The notes under the pieces are model-generated. The model worked only from the letters and a program-made list of their open reading frames with translations. It did no database searches and was not told the DNA's origin. The translations under genes were made by a program, and so were the position numbers. A stretch of DNA of 34,170 nucleotides from Cyanobacteriota bacterium (GTDB lineage: Bacteria > Cyanobacteriota > Cyanobacteriia > Cyanobacteriales > Microcoleaceae): NCBI GenBank assembly GCA_025362325.1, contig JANYGO010000373.1:1-34170 (forward strand). Reading direction: 5' to 3'. Below, piece after piece: positions 22,489 to 30,706 of this stretch; the stretch's first letter is position 1, and every line of letters starts with the position of its first letter.

Positions 22489-22746
22489 ATGGAAAACCAA
22501 CTTTTACAGCGCATCACACTCGATCCGAATATCTGTCACGGAAAACCCTGTATTCGCGGCCTCAGATATCCAGTAGAGTTGATTCTTGAATTACTCACTT
22601 CAGGTATGAATGCTAAAGAAATTATAGATGACTATGACGATTTAGAAGATGAGGATATTCGAGCTTCTCTAGTGTTTGATCGTTCGGACTTTAGTCCTCA
22701 TCAAATTCTGAGGACTAAAGTCCGAACGATCAAACCTATTTTTTAG
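22489..22746 (+). CDS. DUF433 antitoxin-like protein with a repeat-derived tail
   Basis: An 85-residue protein. Residues 1-63 are a DUF433 domain: LLQRITLDPNICHGKPCIRG, LRYPVELILELLTSGMNAKE, IIDDYDDLEDEDIRASLVF. DUF433 proteins are small winged-helix-like antitoxins usually followed by a DUF5615 (PIN-like) toxin; here no toxin follows and a VanX-type gene comes next. The last ~22 residues (FDRSDFSPHQILRTKVRTIK) are encoded by a perfect 27-bp inverted repeat instead of the family's usual LAYAARLT-type ending. The gene may thus be an orphan with a remodelled C-terminus. No ribosome-binding site is clear. Confidence 0.85.
   Translation: MENQLLQRITLDPNICHGKPCIRGLRYPVELILELLTSGMNAKEIIDDYDDLEDEDIRASLVFDRSDFSPHQILRTKVRTIKPIF
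22674..22735. repeat. Perfect 27-bp inverted repeat inside the DUF433 gene
   Basis: The arm GTTTGATCGTTCGGACTTTA... (22674-22700) pairs with 22709-22735 without a mismatch around an 8-nt loop, TCAAATTC. Each arm contains GGACTTTAGTCC, itself nearly palindromic. The same GGACTTTAGTCC motif is in the element at 29033-29101. This is a dispersed hairpin element lying within a coding frame. Confidence 0.9.
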
Positions 22747-22774
22747 TAATAATCAAGTACGGTAAAACCTTTAG

Positions 22775-23485
22775 ATGAAACCATATCAGCAAATCGCGAT
22801 CGATGAATGCGGCGAGCCTTTAGTGCCAATTCCCCCTGAACATTTTGCTTTTGAAACGCCGCACCCTTATCAAAAGCTGGATGCTCCATATCACAACAGC
22901 AAAGCAGATTCGCCTTTCTATTTGCGGCAAGGAGTTGTAGATAGTTTAATCGTAGCTAAAACGTACCTACAGCAAAATCATCAAAATTGGAATATTCAGA
23001 TATTTGACGCTTACCGGCCCGTGGAAGTGCAGCAATTTATGGTGGATTATACTTTTAATCAAATTGCCGTAGCTCAAGGCTGCGAATTTCCTGTTTCCGA
23101 AGACAAACGCCAAGTAATTATAGAACACGTATATCAATTTTGGGCTGTACCGAGCCTCGATCGTGCGATGCCTCCCCCTCACAGTACAGGTGCCGTTTTA
23201 GATGTAACTTTAGTGGATGAACATAATCTGCCAATTGATATGGGTTCTCCGATTGATGAAATATCGGAACGTTCTTATCCCGATTATTTTGCTCGTAGCA
23301 AGGAGCCGCACAAACAAGAATATCACCGGCGCAGGCAAATATTAAAAGATGCGATGATAGCTGCTGGTTTTCAGCAGCATCCTAACGAGTGGTGGCATTT
23401 TTGTCTGGGCGATCAGATGTGGGCTTGGTTGACAAATCAAAACAATAGTGGTAATCAATTTGTGGCCCGATACGGCCGCTATTAA
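22775..23485 (+). CDS. D-alanyl-D-alanine dipeptidase (VanX/DdpX family, M15D)
   Basis: A 236-residue zinc dipeptidase of peptidase family M15D, which hydrolyses D-Ala-D-Ala for cell-wall recycling or nutrition. The catalytic pattern is complete: IFDAYRP (transition-state Arg), HSTGAVLDVTLVD (zinc ligands His and Asp) and NEWWHF (catalytic Glu and zinc His). There is no signal peptide, so it is probably cytoplasmic. Vancomycin resistance is not implied, since no vanH/vanA-type genes are present and M15D enzymes are widespread in cyanobacteria. The start ATG lies 28 bp after the DUF433 stop; cotranscription is possible, but a functional link is not evident. Confidence 0.92.
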   Translation: MKPYQQIAIDECGEPLVPIPPEHFAFETPHPYQKLDAPYHNSKADSPFYLRQGVVDSLIVAKTYLQQNHQNWNIQIFDAYRPVEVQQFMVDYTFNQIAVAQGCEFPVSEDKRQVIIEHVYQFWAVPSLDRAMPPPHSTGAVLDVTLVDEHNLPIDMGSPIDEISERSYPDYFARSKEPHKQEYHRRRQILKDAMIAAGFQQHPNEWWHFCLGDQMWAWLTNQNNSGNQFVARYGRY

Positions 23486-23837
23486 AAGGGTAGGCAATTA
23501 AATCTGGAATGGCGCACTCGCAACCGAGAGAAACTGGGTTTATTAACAAAAAACCTAGGCTTTTAGGCGCTTACTGTGACAAGAAACCCGGTTTCTGACA
23601 CTCTGTGCGTCCACGAGTATACATCTAGGGTGCACACGGAGCAGCTTACTAAATATAGGGTACGCAGTCCGCACCTGACACCGGAATAAATGTTCGATCG
23701 GCATAAATCATTTGTATCAGCATACACGGAGGCTATTGCCAGCGGGGTAGCAGTGCTTTAAGATTAATGAGAGCGAACAAGTGCAGGCAAATTCAGCCAG
23801 CACCGCAAACCCTAAAGGATAACTCAGAGTTCACCCC
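23486..23837. other. Gap upstream of the glycan cluster
   Basis: A 352-bp region holding the repeat at 23527-23610 and a GGGTACGCAG/GGGTGCACAC pair (23628-23672). No gene is visible. The promoter of the glycan cluster should lie in its last 150 bp, but no good -35/-10 pair stands out. Confidence 0.45.
23527..23610. repeat. Paired AGAAACCGGGTTTCT palindrome, second full copy
   Basis: GAGAAACTGGGTTTA, a spacer with CTTTTAGGC, then AGAAACCCGGTTTCTGACAC and TCTGTGCGT. The order and spacing match the copy at 10292-10370. Confidence 0.8.
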
Positions 23838-24911
23838 ATGAAAGCACTCATCCTCTCTGGCGGCAAAGGAACACGCTTGCGTCCCCTCACCTATACGGGT
23901 GCTAAGCAGTTGGTTCCTGTGGCAAATAAGCCGATACTGTGGTACGGAATTGAAGGAATTGTGGCGGCTGGGATTACGGATATTGGGATTATTATTAGTC
24001 CCGAAACCGGGGAAGAGGTGAAGGTAAAAACGGGAGATGGATCTCGCTTCGGTGCAAAAATTACTTATATCTTGCAATCAGAGCCGGCGGGACTCGCTCA
24101 CGCGGTGAAAGTTGCCAGACCATTTTTGGGCGATTCTCCGTTTATTATGTATTTAGGAGATAACTTAATTCAGAGTCAGTTAGATCCGTTTTTAGAGACT
24201 TTTAACAAACAAAAACTAGACGCTCTGATTTTGCTGCGTCCAGTTCCCAATCCCTCTGCTTTCGGTGTTGCAAAAGTTGATGAAAACGGGCGAGTTTTGC
24301 AGTTGGTAGAAAAACCCAAAGTTCCGCCGTCGAATTTAGCACTGGTGGGGATTTACTTTTTTGCTCCTAGTATTCACGAGGCGATCGATAAAATTCAACC
24401 CTCGGCTCGCGGCGAACTCGAAATCACGGATGCTATTCAAAATTTGATCGATCGGGAAAAACACGTTGAAGCCTGCAATTTAGACGGTTGGTGGCTGGAT
24501 ACGGGGAAAAAAGATGATTTGCTGAGTGCAAACCAAATCATTTTAGATAGCTGTATCGTAGCTTCAACTGAATTAAAAGTAGACGCTAAAAGTCAAATTA
24601 TCGGGCGAGTGCAAATAGGCGAAAGCAGTGAAATAATTAATTCTACAGTTCGCGGGCCGGTGGTAATTGGGGAAAATTGCCGGATCGAAAATTCCTTTAT
24701 CGGGCCTTACAGCAGTATTGCCGATCGCGTGACGATGATTGATGCTGATATCGAACACAGTGTAATATTGCAGGGGGCAAAAATAACTGGCATTCACCAG
24801 CGAATTGTTGACAGCGTAATCGGGCAGCGAGCTCAAATTATTAATGCGCCGCCGCGTCCAAAAGCTCTGCGGTTTATGATTGGTGATGACAGTCAAATTG
24901 AGTTAGTTTAA
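23838..24911 (+). CDS. Glucose-1-phosphate thymidylyltransferase, long form
   Basis: A 357-residue sugar-1-phosphate nucleotidyltransferase, predicted to make dTDP-glucose from glucose-1-phosphate for deoxysugar (such as rhamnose) synthesis. The N-terminal catalytic domain carries LSGGKGTRLRPLTYTGAKQL (nucleotide loop), PVANKPILWYGIE, YLGDNLI (metal-binding Asp) and VEKPKVPPSNLALVGIYFF. From about residue 245 to 345 there is a left-handed beta-helix of hexapeptide repeats (IIGRVQIGESSEIINSTVRG), which marks the long form (StrD/RmlA-long) rather than the ~290-residue RmlA. No other rml genes are in the window. It is the first gene of the glycan cluster, in line with the coiled-coil and glycosyltransferase genes. 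Confidence 0.92.
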   Translation: MKALILSGGKGTRLRPLTYTGAKQLVPVANKPILWYGIEGIVAAGITDIGIIISPETGEEVKVKTGDGSRFGAKITYILQSEPAGLAHAVKVARPFLGDSPFIMYLGDNLIQSQLDPFLETFNKQKLDALILLRPVPNPSAFGVAKVDENGRVLQLVEKPKVPPSNLALVGIYFFAPSIHEAIDKIQPSARGELEITDAIQNLIDREKHVEACNLDGWWLDTGKKDDLLSANQIILDSCIVASTELKVDAKSQIIGRVQIGESSEIINSTVRGPVVIGENCRIENSFIGPYSSIADRVTMIDADIEHSVILQGAKITGIHQRIVDSVIGQRAQIINAPPRPKALRFMIGDDSQIELV

Positions 24912-24978
24912 GTTGGGATTTCCACTATTATCGCAGGGGAAATTCATGGGATAGTGCGCGTTGCCACATTTACGAGAT

Positions 24979-24995
24979 GGTGCGCAATGCGCACC
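24979..24995. repeat. Palindrome GGTGCGCAATGCGCACC
   Basis: A 17-bp perfect inverted repeat (7-bp arms, AAT centre), followed by CTACATTT, just upstream of the next start codon. Related to the GTAGGGTGCG repeats at 1927 and 31141. Confidence 0.7.
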
Positions 24996-25018
24996 CTACA
25001 TTTAAAGGAGGCGGAAGA

Positions 25019-25552
25019 TTGCAATACGAAGAAATACCAACTAAACAAATTATAGATAAATTGCGGCAAACTTTGGAGCCGCGAATTGGTATTGCTGAGC
25101 CGCCGCTGTCGGAAAGAGCAAATAGTGCGATCGCCCAAAATGAAGATGACGAAGACATCGCTCTGTTGAAGACGGGTTTCGACATTTACAACGTCCCCAT
25201 TACATCTTACCAAAGGCGCCTGGGTTCGGCAGTCATCGCCGTGAGGAAAATCGTCCGAAAATTGCTCAGGCCCGTACTGGAACGACAAGTAATTTACAAT
25301 TTTGCCAATACCCGCGTCGTGCAAACATTGAGCACTCAATTGCAAAAATTGCAAGAAAATCAACAAATTCTAGAGATCAAAATTAAATCGGAATTCAGCA
25401 GCGGATCTCCCCAAGTTACAGCACAGCTTGAGACTCAACAAAAGGCGATCGCATCCTTTCAGTCTGAAATAGAGCAAATTAAAGCAGTGCAGCAGCAACA
25501 TACTGCTATTTTAGAGGAGATTACCGCTCAATTGCTCGATCGCCTACAATAA
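25019..25552 (+). CDS. Coiled-coil protein of the glycan cluster
   Basis: A 177-residue protein. The TTG start at 25019 is chosen because AAAGGAGG (25004-25011) lies 7 nt upstream; an in-frame ATG at 24977 would lie inside a dispersed palindrome. It begins LQYEEIPTKQIIDKLRQTLE, has a middle segment FDIYNVPITSYQRRLGSAVI and AVRKIVRKLLRPVLERQVIY, and ends in a long coiled coil (~105-175; LSTQLQKLQENQQILEIKIK). The middle part resembles the region preceding methyltransferase or glycosyltransferase domains in cyanobacterial polysaccharide proteins. I do not recognise an enzyme. It lies 10 bp before the GT2-GT4 gene and so belongs to the same transcript. Confidence 0.75.
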   Translation: MQYEEIPTKQIIDKLRQTLEPRIGIAEPPLSERANSAIAQNEDDEDIALLKTGFDIYNVPITSYQRRLGSAVIAVRKIVRKLLRPVLERQVIYNFANTRVVQTLSTQLQKLQENQQILEIKIKSEFSSGSPQVTAQLETQQKAIASFQSEIEQIKAVQQQHTAILEEITAQLLDRLQ

Positions 25553-25562
25553 AGCATCAAAG

Positions 25563-27692
25563 ATGACCACACTGCCAATATGCTCGTTAATTATAGTCAA
25601 CTATAACGGTCTGCGCCACACGAAGGATTGCTTAAAATCTCTACAAAAACTTGCGTATCCCGAACAGCAACTCGATTTAATTGTAATTGATAATTGTTCT
25701 CAAGACGATTCCGTGAATGCCCTGCGCGAACTGTTTCCGAAAGTTCGCGTTTTTGTCAATACCGCCAACAACTTTGCTAAAGCCCTCAACCTCGGCATCA
25801 GCGAAGCGAAAGGGCAATATATCGGCTTTCTAAATAACGATGCTACCCTTGAGAGTCAATGGCTGGAAATATTAGTTAAGCTGCTAGAAACTCACAAGCA
25901 AGTCGGTGCGACTAGCGGCAAGTTGCTGTTTAAAGACGGGCGAATTAACAGTGCGGGAATTCAGCAATTAGCTAATTTTTACTGGCAAGATGTCGGTTTT
26001 GGCGAGAAAGATTCGGGACAGTACGATATCGAACGGGAAGTCGAGGGGCTTTGTTGGGCGGCGGTGCTTTTTCGTAGGGAATGTCTGGAAGATGTCGGGC
26101 CGATTGATGAAGATTTTGTGATGTATTATGAGGATGTAGAGTTTGCTAAACGCTGTCACAAACGCGGTTGGAAAATGCTTTATACTCCCGCAGCTATCGC
26201 CCATCATGAATATCGGGGTTCAAGTAAAGGCAGCAAACTTACCGAGTATTTTTGCAACCGCAATCGGTTTTTGTATTTGGCGAAACACGAACCTTTGCAA
26301 TTAGTTAAAGCGATTCACACTTCGGATTTTTTTACTAACAAGCAGTACGATTTGCTGTTCGAGAGTTTATTTTTCGCGATTAAGAAACTGCTAGATTATC
26401 AGAAACCGGAAATCATCGCAACTGTACTGCCACAGTTGTCGGAAAAGTTGGCGGTGATTTACAGTCGGATTAAGGTCGATCGCATTTTACCTCGATTGCA
26501 GGTAGTGCGGGGCGATCGCAAAATGTCGATCGCAATTTACGATCACGGACTGCATTTTATCGGCGGCGGGCAAAAATACGTCGCTACTATGGCTTCGCTG
26601 CTGCAAAATGAATTTGACATTACTTTCATCGCCAACAAACCCGTTGCTGTTTGCGATTTAGAGTCGTGGTACGGACTCAACCTTTCAGGATGCAAAATTA
26701 AAATTATGCCGTTGCAGTTTTACGAAAAACGCGGAATGCAGTGCATCGATTCCAGCATCATCGCCGACGAGATGGAAAATCCCTTTGATGAAATTGCTAG
26801 AGAAAGTAAAAATTACGATATTTTCATCAACGCGAACCAACTCGAAAAAGTGAAACCGCTGTCGCCGATTTCAGTATTTTTTTGCCACTTTCCCAATACC
26901 TTTCGCAACCGTCATTTTGCGGTTGATGACTACACTTTTATGATTGTCAGCAGTCAATTTAGCCTCAAGTGGTTGGATAAACGCTGGAATCTACAGCCAA
27001 CTTTTCTGCTTTATCCGCCGGTGGAAATGGCAACTGTTAAAGTGCCGAAAGAAAAGATAATTTTGGGTGTGGGACAGTTTGAAGCTGGGGGGACAAAAAA
27101 GCAAATTCAATTAATCGAAGCTTTCCGCAGTTTGGTAGCAAATTATCCCGAAGAATTTCAAGGATGGCGGCTGATTTTAGCGGGTAGCAGCATTCCGAAA
27201 AATCCTTATTTAAAGACTGTGCATAATTTATTGAAGCAAGATTCAAGGGCGATCGAACTCAAAGTCAATGCTGAATTGGATGAGGTAAAATCGCTTTATG
27301 CTAGAGCGAGTATATTTTGGCACGCCTGCGGTTTGGGTGAAGTCAATCCGCAAAGATTTGAGCATTTCGGGATGGCGACTGTGGAAGCAATGCAAAACAG
27401 TTGTGCTCCGATCGTGTTTGCTGGCGGCGGCCAACCGGAAATTGTCGAACACGGGCGATCGGGCTTTTTGTTCAATACGGTTGAGGAACTGTGTCGGTAT
27501 TCACATCAACTAATTGTCAATCCCGATTTGTTAGCAGAACTTCAAGCTGGTGCACAGCAACGCAGTCAGAACTTTAGACTCGCACCTTTTGAACACAAAG
27601 TCAAGAGTTTTTTTGAGATTATTCACCAGGAATATGCTACAATTCGGCTGCCAAATCCAGGCGATATCGCTCAAATGCTCGATCGACCTTAA
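25563..27692 (+). CDS. Two-domain glycosyltransferase (GT2 + GT4)
   Basis: A 709-residue fusion. Residues ~6-240 are a GT2 domain of the rhamnosyltransferase type: SLIIVNYNGLRHTKDCLKSL, VIDNCSQDDS, FLNNDATLES (the metal-binding acidic motif at 91-93) and YYEDVEFAKRCHKRGWK (catalytic ED). After a ~90-residue linker, residues ~325-690 form a GT4/GT-B domain: SIAIYDHGLHFIGGGQKYVA, IILGVGQFEAGGTKKQIQLI, FGMATVEAMQNSCAPIVFAG (nucleotide-sugar site) and GGGQPEIVEHGRSGFLF. Each domain would transfer one sugar in building a surface glycan. No membrane segment is present. It follows the coiled-coil gene by 10 bp. Confidence 0.92.
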   Translation: MTTLPICSLIIVNYNGLRHTKDCLKSLQKLAYPEQQLDLIVIDNCSQDDSVNALRELFPKVRVFVNTANNFAKALNLGISEAKGQYIGFLNNDATLESQWLEILVKLLETHKQVGATSGKLLFKDGRINSAGIQQLANFYWQDVGFGEKDSGQYDIEREVEGLCWAAVLFRRECLEDVGPIDEDFVMYYEDVEFAKRCHKRGWKMLYTPAAIAHHEYRGSSKGSKLTEYFCNRNRFLYLAKHEPLQLVKAIHTSDFFTNKQYDLLFESLFFAIKKLLDYQKPEIIATVLPQLSEKLAVIYSRIKVDRILPRLQVVRGDRKMSIAIYDHGLHFIGGGQKYVATMASLLQNEFDITFIANKPVAVCDLESWYGLNLSGCKIKIMPLQFYEKRGMQCIDSSIIADEMENPFDEIARESKNYDIFINANQLEKVKPLSPISVFFCHFPNTFRNRHFAVDDYTFMIVSSQFSLKWLDKRWNLQPTFLLYPPVEMATVKVPKEKIILGVGQFEAGGTKKQIQLIEAFRSLVANYPEEFQGWRLILAGSSIPKNPYLKTVHNLLKQDSRAIELKVNAELDEVKSLYARASIFWHACGLGEVNPQRFEHFGMATVEAMQNSCAPIVFAGGGQPEIVEHGRSGFLFNTVEELCRYSHQLIVNPDLLAELQAGAQQRSQNFRLAPFEHKVKSFFEIIHQEYATIRLPNPGDIAQMLDRP

Positions 27693-27731
27693 GCATACAG
27701 ATATTGATGTGGGTAAGGACGTGGCCGAAAC

Positions 27732-27854
27732 GTAGACGGCGGTTGAAACCGCGCCTACACAAACGATGTCCGCCGGACGCCGACGGTCGAAAATAACGTA
27801 TTTACTCGTTACCAGGCTCCAGCCTGGTAACGAAGATCCGGAGGCAGAGCCTCC
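27732..27854. repeat. Cluster of three hairpins between glycosyltransferase genes
   Basis: Three adjacent palindromes: GTAG-x2-GGCGGTT/AACCGC-x2-CTAC type (27732-27759); CGTTACCAGGCT paired with AGCCTGGTAACG around CC (27807-27832, perfect 12-bp stem); and GGAGGC-AGA-GCCTCC (27840-27854). They look like dispersed repeats. They may weaken transcription between the GT2-GT4 gene and the downstream GT4 genes. Confidence 0.7.
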
Positions 27855-27941
27855 ATTTTTGGAAGCGAGGCAGAGCAAGAGTGATATCGGTTCCTTTCGC
27901 TGGAGCTTGGGAACCAGTTACAGTTTATTTTTACTCAAAGC

Positions 27942-29012
27942 GTGTCCAATCAACTGTTAATCAATTTGTCTTTCCTAACTCCCGAACCGACAGGAATCGG
28001 GACTTATGCAGCTAATATTTTCCCGGAACTGCAACAGCTAGAACCAACATTGCTGGTTTCGGCGCCAATTGACAATTATAGTTGCTACAAAATCCCAGAC
28101 AACCTCACACCGGATCGAGGCCCGAAAGGACAAATTAACAGGCTGCTGTGGACTCAATTTGAATTGCCGAAAATCTACAAAAATTTGCAGTCAAGCCTGA
28201 TGTTTTGTCCGATTCCCGAAGCGCCTTTGTATTCAAGATGCCGCTACATCGTCACAGTTCACGATTTAATTCCTTTGCGATTTCCGCAAAAGTTCTCTCG
28301 CTTGACTGCTTATTTTCGCTATTACATACCGCAGGTATTGTGGCAAGCAGAACACATTATTTGTGATTCTCAAGCAACGGCGACAGATATTACTGATTTT
28401 TTCCAGATTCCGGCTGGGAAAATGACCGTAATTCCCCTAGCTTGCGATAATATTAATTTTAGATATCTCGACTTGCCAGCTAAAAACTATTTTCTTTATA
28501 CCGGCAGACACGATCCTTACAAAAACTTAGAAAGATTAATTGCTGCATTTGCCAGTTTAGCCGATCGCACAAACTACGAATTGTGGCTGGCCGGGCCTCC
28601 CAACGCCTACACACCGCAGTCGATCGCACAAGTTGAAGAATTAGGTTTACAATCTTCTGTAAAGTTTCTCGGTTACGTTGCCTATTCTCAATTGCCCGTA
28701 CTGATGAATCAGGCGATCGCCCTAGTGTCTCCCACTCTCTGGGAAGGCTTTGGCTTGCCGATTTTGGAAGCAATGGCCTGCGGTACACCAGTCCTCACTT
28801 CCAACCTGTCATCGATGCCAGAAGTAGCCGGAGATGCGGCATTATTAGTCAATCCTTACAGTGTCGGAGAAATCGCCCACGCCATGCAAACGGTAGCCAC
28901 AGATTCAAAAGTGCGATCGAACTTAAAAAAAGCTAGCTTAGCGCGATCGGCCCAATTTAGCTGGAACAAAACCGGAAAAGCAACCGCCAACATCTTACAA
29001 CAATATCTTTAA
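27942..29012 (+). CDS. GT4-family glycosyltransferase, first tandem copy
   Basis: A 356-residue GT-B glycosyltransferase. The GTG start at 27942 gives [20 protein letters not shown] (glycine loop). Other marks are [46 protein letters not shown] (start of the donor domain) and [20 protein letters not shown] with the E-x7-E motif that binds the nucleotide sugar. The next gene, at 29144, is a clear paralogue aligned along its full length, with many identical blocks ([35 protein letters not shown]). Likely a surface-polysaccharide mannosyl-type transferase; the exact sugar is unknown. Confidence 0.92.
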   Translation: MSNQLLINLSFLTPEPTGIGTYAANIFPELQQLEPTLLVSAPIDNYSCYKIPDNLTPDRGPKGQINRLLWTQFELPKIYKNLQSSLMFCPIPEAPLYSRCRYIVTVHDLIPLRFPQKFSRLTAYFRYYIPQVLWQAEHIICDSQATATDITDFFQIPAGKMTVIPLACDNINFRYLDLPAKNYFLYTGRHDPYKNLERLIAAFASLADRTNYELWLAGPPNAYTPQSIAQVEELGLQSSVKFLGYVAYSQLPVLMNQAIALVSPTLWEGFGLPILEAMACGTPVLTSNLSSMPEVAGDAALLVNPYSVGEIAHAMQTVATDSKVRSNLKKASLARSAQFSWNKTGKATANILQQYL

Positions 29013-29032
29013 CAAATATTACTCGTAAGTTA

Positions 29033-29101
29033 AGGTTTGTAGTAAGGACTTTAGTCCTTATTCATTTGGAGACAGAGGACTGAAGTCCTCACTACAAACC
29101 T
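29033..29101. repeat. Inverted-repeat element with GGACTTTAGTCC core
   Basis: AGGTTTGTAGTAAGGACTT (29033-29051) pairs with AAGTCCTCACTACAAACCT (29083-29101) at 18 of 19 positions. Inside each arm is a GGACT-TTAGTCC or GGACTGAAGTCC palindrome. It belongs to the same family as the hairpin at 22674-22735 and lies between the two GT4 paralogues. Confidence 0.8.
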
Positions 29102-29134
29102 AGATGATTTAAAATTGGCAATCCTCATATTATC

Positions 29135-29158
29135 CCATGCCCAATGCCCAATCCCCAA
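29135..29158. repeat. Short tandem repeat at the start of the second GT4 gene
   Basis: CCCATGC, CCCAATG, CCCAATC, CCCAATC units. The start codon (29144-29146) is inside the array. Confidence 0.8.
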
Positions 29159-30226
29159 TCTAACTTACTAATTAATCTTTCCTTCCTAATTTCCGAACCA
29201 ACAGGCTTAGCAATCTACGCCAAAAATCTATTTCCTCACCTAAAAACCCTCAACCCAACCTTACTCACAGCCGAAAAATTTCCCAATAGTAACTGCTACG
29301 AAATCCCCGCCAACCTCACACCAGAACAAGGAACCAAAGGACACATCAACCGATTGCTGTGGACACAAACCCAACTACCAAAAATATACAAACAGCTAAA
29401 ATCTAACCTGTTATTTTCGCCAATTCCCGAAGCTCCTTTATTTGCAGGTTGTCGTTATATAATTACAGTACATGACCTAATAGCCCTACGATTTCCCCGC
29501 CGCTTCGATCCTCTAGCAGTTTATCACCGCTACTACATTCCGCAAGTCTTGCGACAGGCTGAACATATCATCTGCGATTCCGAATCAACTGCTAACGATA
29601 TCACTAATTTTTGTAAGATTCCAAGTTCTTTAATATCGCGAATTTTTCCCGGCTACGATGCCAGTTTTTTTAAGTTTCTTGACTTGCCAACAAGCAATTA
29701 TTTTCTTTATATGGGCCGCCACAATCCCCATAAAAACGTGCAGCGAGTTGTCGCAGCGTTTGCGGATTTGCCCCATAATTTCGAGTACGAATTGTGGCTC
29801 ACAGGTTCGGAAGATAAACGCTATACGCCACTGCTGAAGGCGCAGGTTCAAGAATTGGGATTGTGCGATCGCGTAAAATTCCTCAATTACCTCCCCGCGG
29901 CTGATTTGCCCAAAGTCATCAACCGGGCGATCGCCCTGGTATTCCCCAGTCTTTGGGAAGGATTCGGCCTCCCCGTGCTCGAAGCAATGGCATGCGGCAC
30001 TCCTGTCATCACCTCTAACCTATCTTCAATGCCTGAAGTGGCTGGGAGTGCAGCATGGTTAGTCAATCCCCACAGCGTCGCGGAAATTGCCGCTGCTATG
30101 CAAGAGCTTGCAGGGGATGCTAAAGTTCGATCGCAGTTACGGGAGCTCGGTTTAGCTAGGGCAAAACTATTTAGCTGGGAAAAGACGGGCCGGGAAACTG
30201 CTGCTATTCTCGATCGATATATTTAA
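29144..30226 (+). CDS. GT4-family glycosyltransferase, second tandem copy
   Basis: A 360-residue paralogue of the preceding gene. Marks are LINLSFLISEPTGLAIYAKN, YIITVHDLIALRFP, FLYMGRHNPHKNVQRVVAAF and [20 protein letters not shown] with the E-x7-E motif. The first six codons (MPNPQS) come from a 7-bp tandem repeat (29135-29158, CCCAATG/CCCAATC units), so the present start codon was supplied by the repeat; the conserved part begins at NLLINLSF. The two copies differ mainly in the acceptor-side N-domain, which suggests they add sugars to different acceptors. Both copies read through to the same kind of C-terminus (FSWEKTGRETAAIL). Confidence 0.92.
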   Translation: MPNPQSNLLINLSFLISEPTGLAIYAKNLFPHLKTLNPTLLTAEKFPNSNCYEIPANLTPEQGTKGHINRLLWTQTQLPKIYKQLKSNLLFSPIPEAPLFAGCRYIITVHDLIALRFPRRFDPLAVYHRYYIPQVLRQAEHIICDSESTANDITNFCKIPSSLISRIFPGYDASFFKFLDLPTSNYFLYMGRHNPHKNVQRVVAAFADLPHNFEYELWLTGSEDKRYTPLLKAQVQELGLCDRVKFLNYLPAADLPKVINRAIALVFPSLWEGFGLPVLEAMACGTPVITSNLSSMPEVAGSAAWLVNPHSVAEIAAAMQELAGDAKVRSQLRELGLARAKLFSWEKTGRETAAILDRYI

Positions 30227-30312
30227 CGAAAGAAGTTCGGCAGCGGATTCGGTAACGGATGGAACAAGGGAGAGGGAAGAGGGGAGAGGGAAGGAGTGAA
30301 TAGGCAGATTTA

Positions 30313-30373
30313 ATGCCCCATGCCCCATGCCCAATGCCCAATTCCCCATGCCCCATGCCCAATTCCCCATTCC
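30313..30373. repeat. Short tandem repeat array, CCCATGC/CCCAATG units
   Basis: About eight 7- or 8-bp units alternating CCCCATG, CCCAATG and CCCAATT downstream of the second GT4 gene. It is related to the array at 29135-29158. Confidence 0.85.
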
Positions 30374-30405
30374 CTGACAGCCTGAGTTAGGGACTGTAAG
30401 CCCTT

Positions 30406-30525
30406 CTACTTGTTGATACCCAACTGATCGCCGCGCTTGTACTGCTGATAAGCAGCAAAAAACAGCCCCGACAGAGTAACAAAGATTAGACCCAGAACAA
30501 TACCTGAAAGCAGCGGTTCTACCAT
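30406..30525 (-). CDS. petG: Cytochrome b6-f complex subunit PetG
   Basis: A 39-residue single-helix subunit of the cytochrome b6-f complex, in thylakoid membranes. The sequence is [20 protein letters not shown] followed by [19 protein letters not shown], the standard PetG pattern with its one membrane helix and the KRGDQL end; family length is 37-39. The ATG (30523-30525) has GGAG 5 nt upstream. It lies divergent from cytM, with 181 bp between their starts. Confidence 0.97.
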   Translation of the reverse strand: MVEPLLSGIVLGLIFVTLSGLFFAAYQQYKRGDQLGINK

Positions 30526-30564
30526 GAGAGCTCCTTAACGTTAAGATTTAACAACCTATTTTTA

Positions 30565-30573
30565 ATATTACCA
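30565..30573 (-). promoter_or_regulatory. Possible extended -10 of petG
   Basis: On the minus strand TGGTAATAT is an extended -10 (TG-n-TAATAT) about 40 bp upstream of the petG ATG. No -35 is convincing. Confidence 0.3.
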
Positions 30574-30706
30574 GCACTTACACAGATGAATTTTCGCAAA
30601 AGCGCCCTTCAAGCGTTCTTAAGGCTTGATCTCCCCGCTGGGAAGGATTAAGCTATGTTATGAGAAATAAATTTTCTTGTAGATACTATTTTTAAATTGA
30701 AATCCT

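Noticed and set aside
22775-23485. Vancomycin-resistance locus
   Set aside because: Only the VanX-type dipeptidase is present; there are no ligase, dehydrogenase or sensor genes nearby, and such enzymes have housekeeping roles.
22489-23485. DUF433 gene plus downstream gene as a toxin-antitoxin pair
   Set aside because: The downstream gene is a dipeptidase, not a DUF5615 or PIN toxin.
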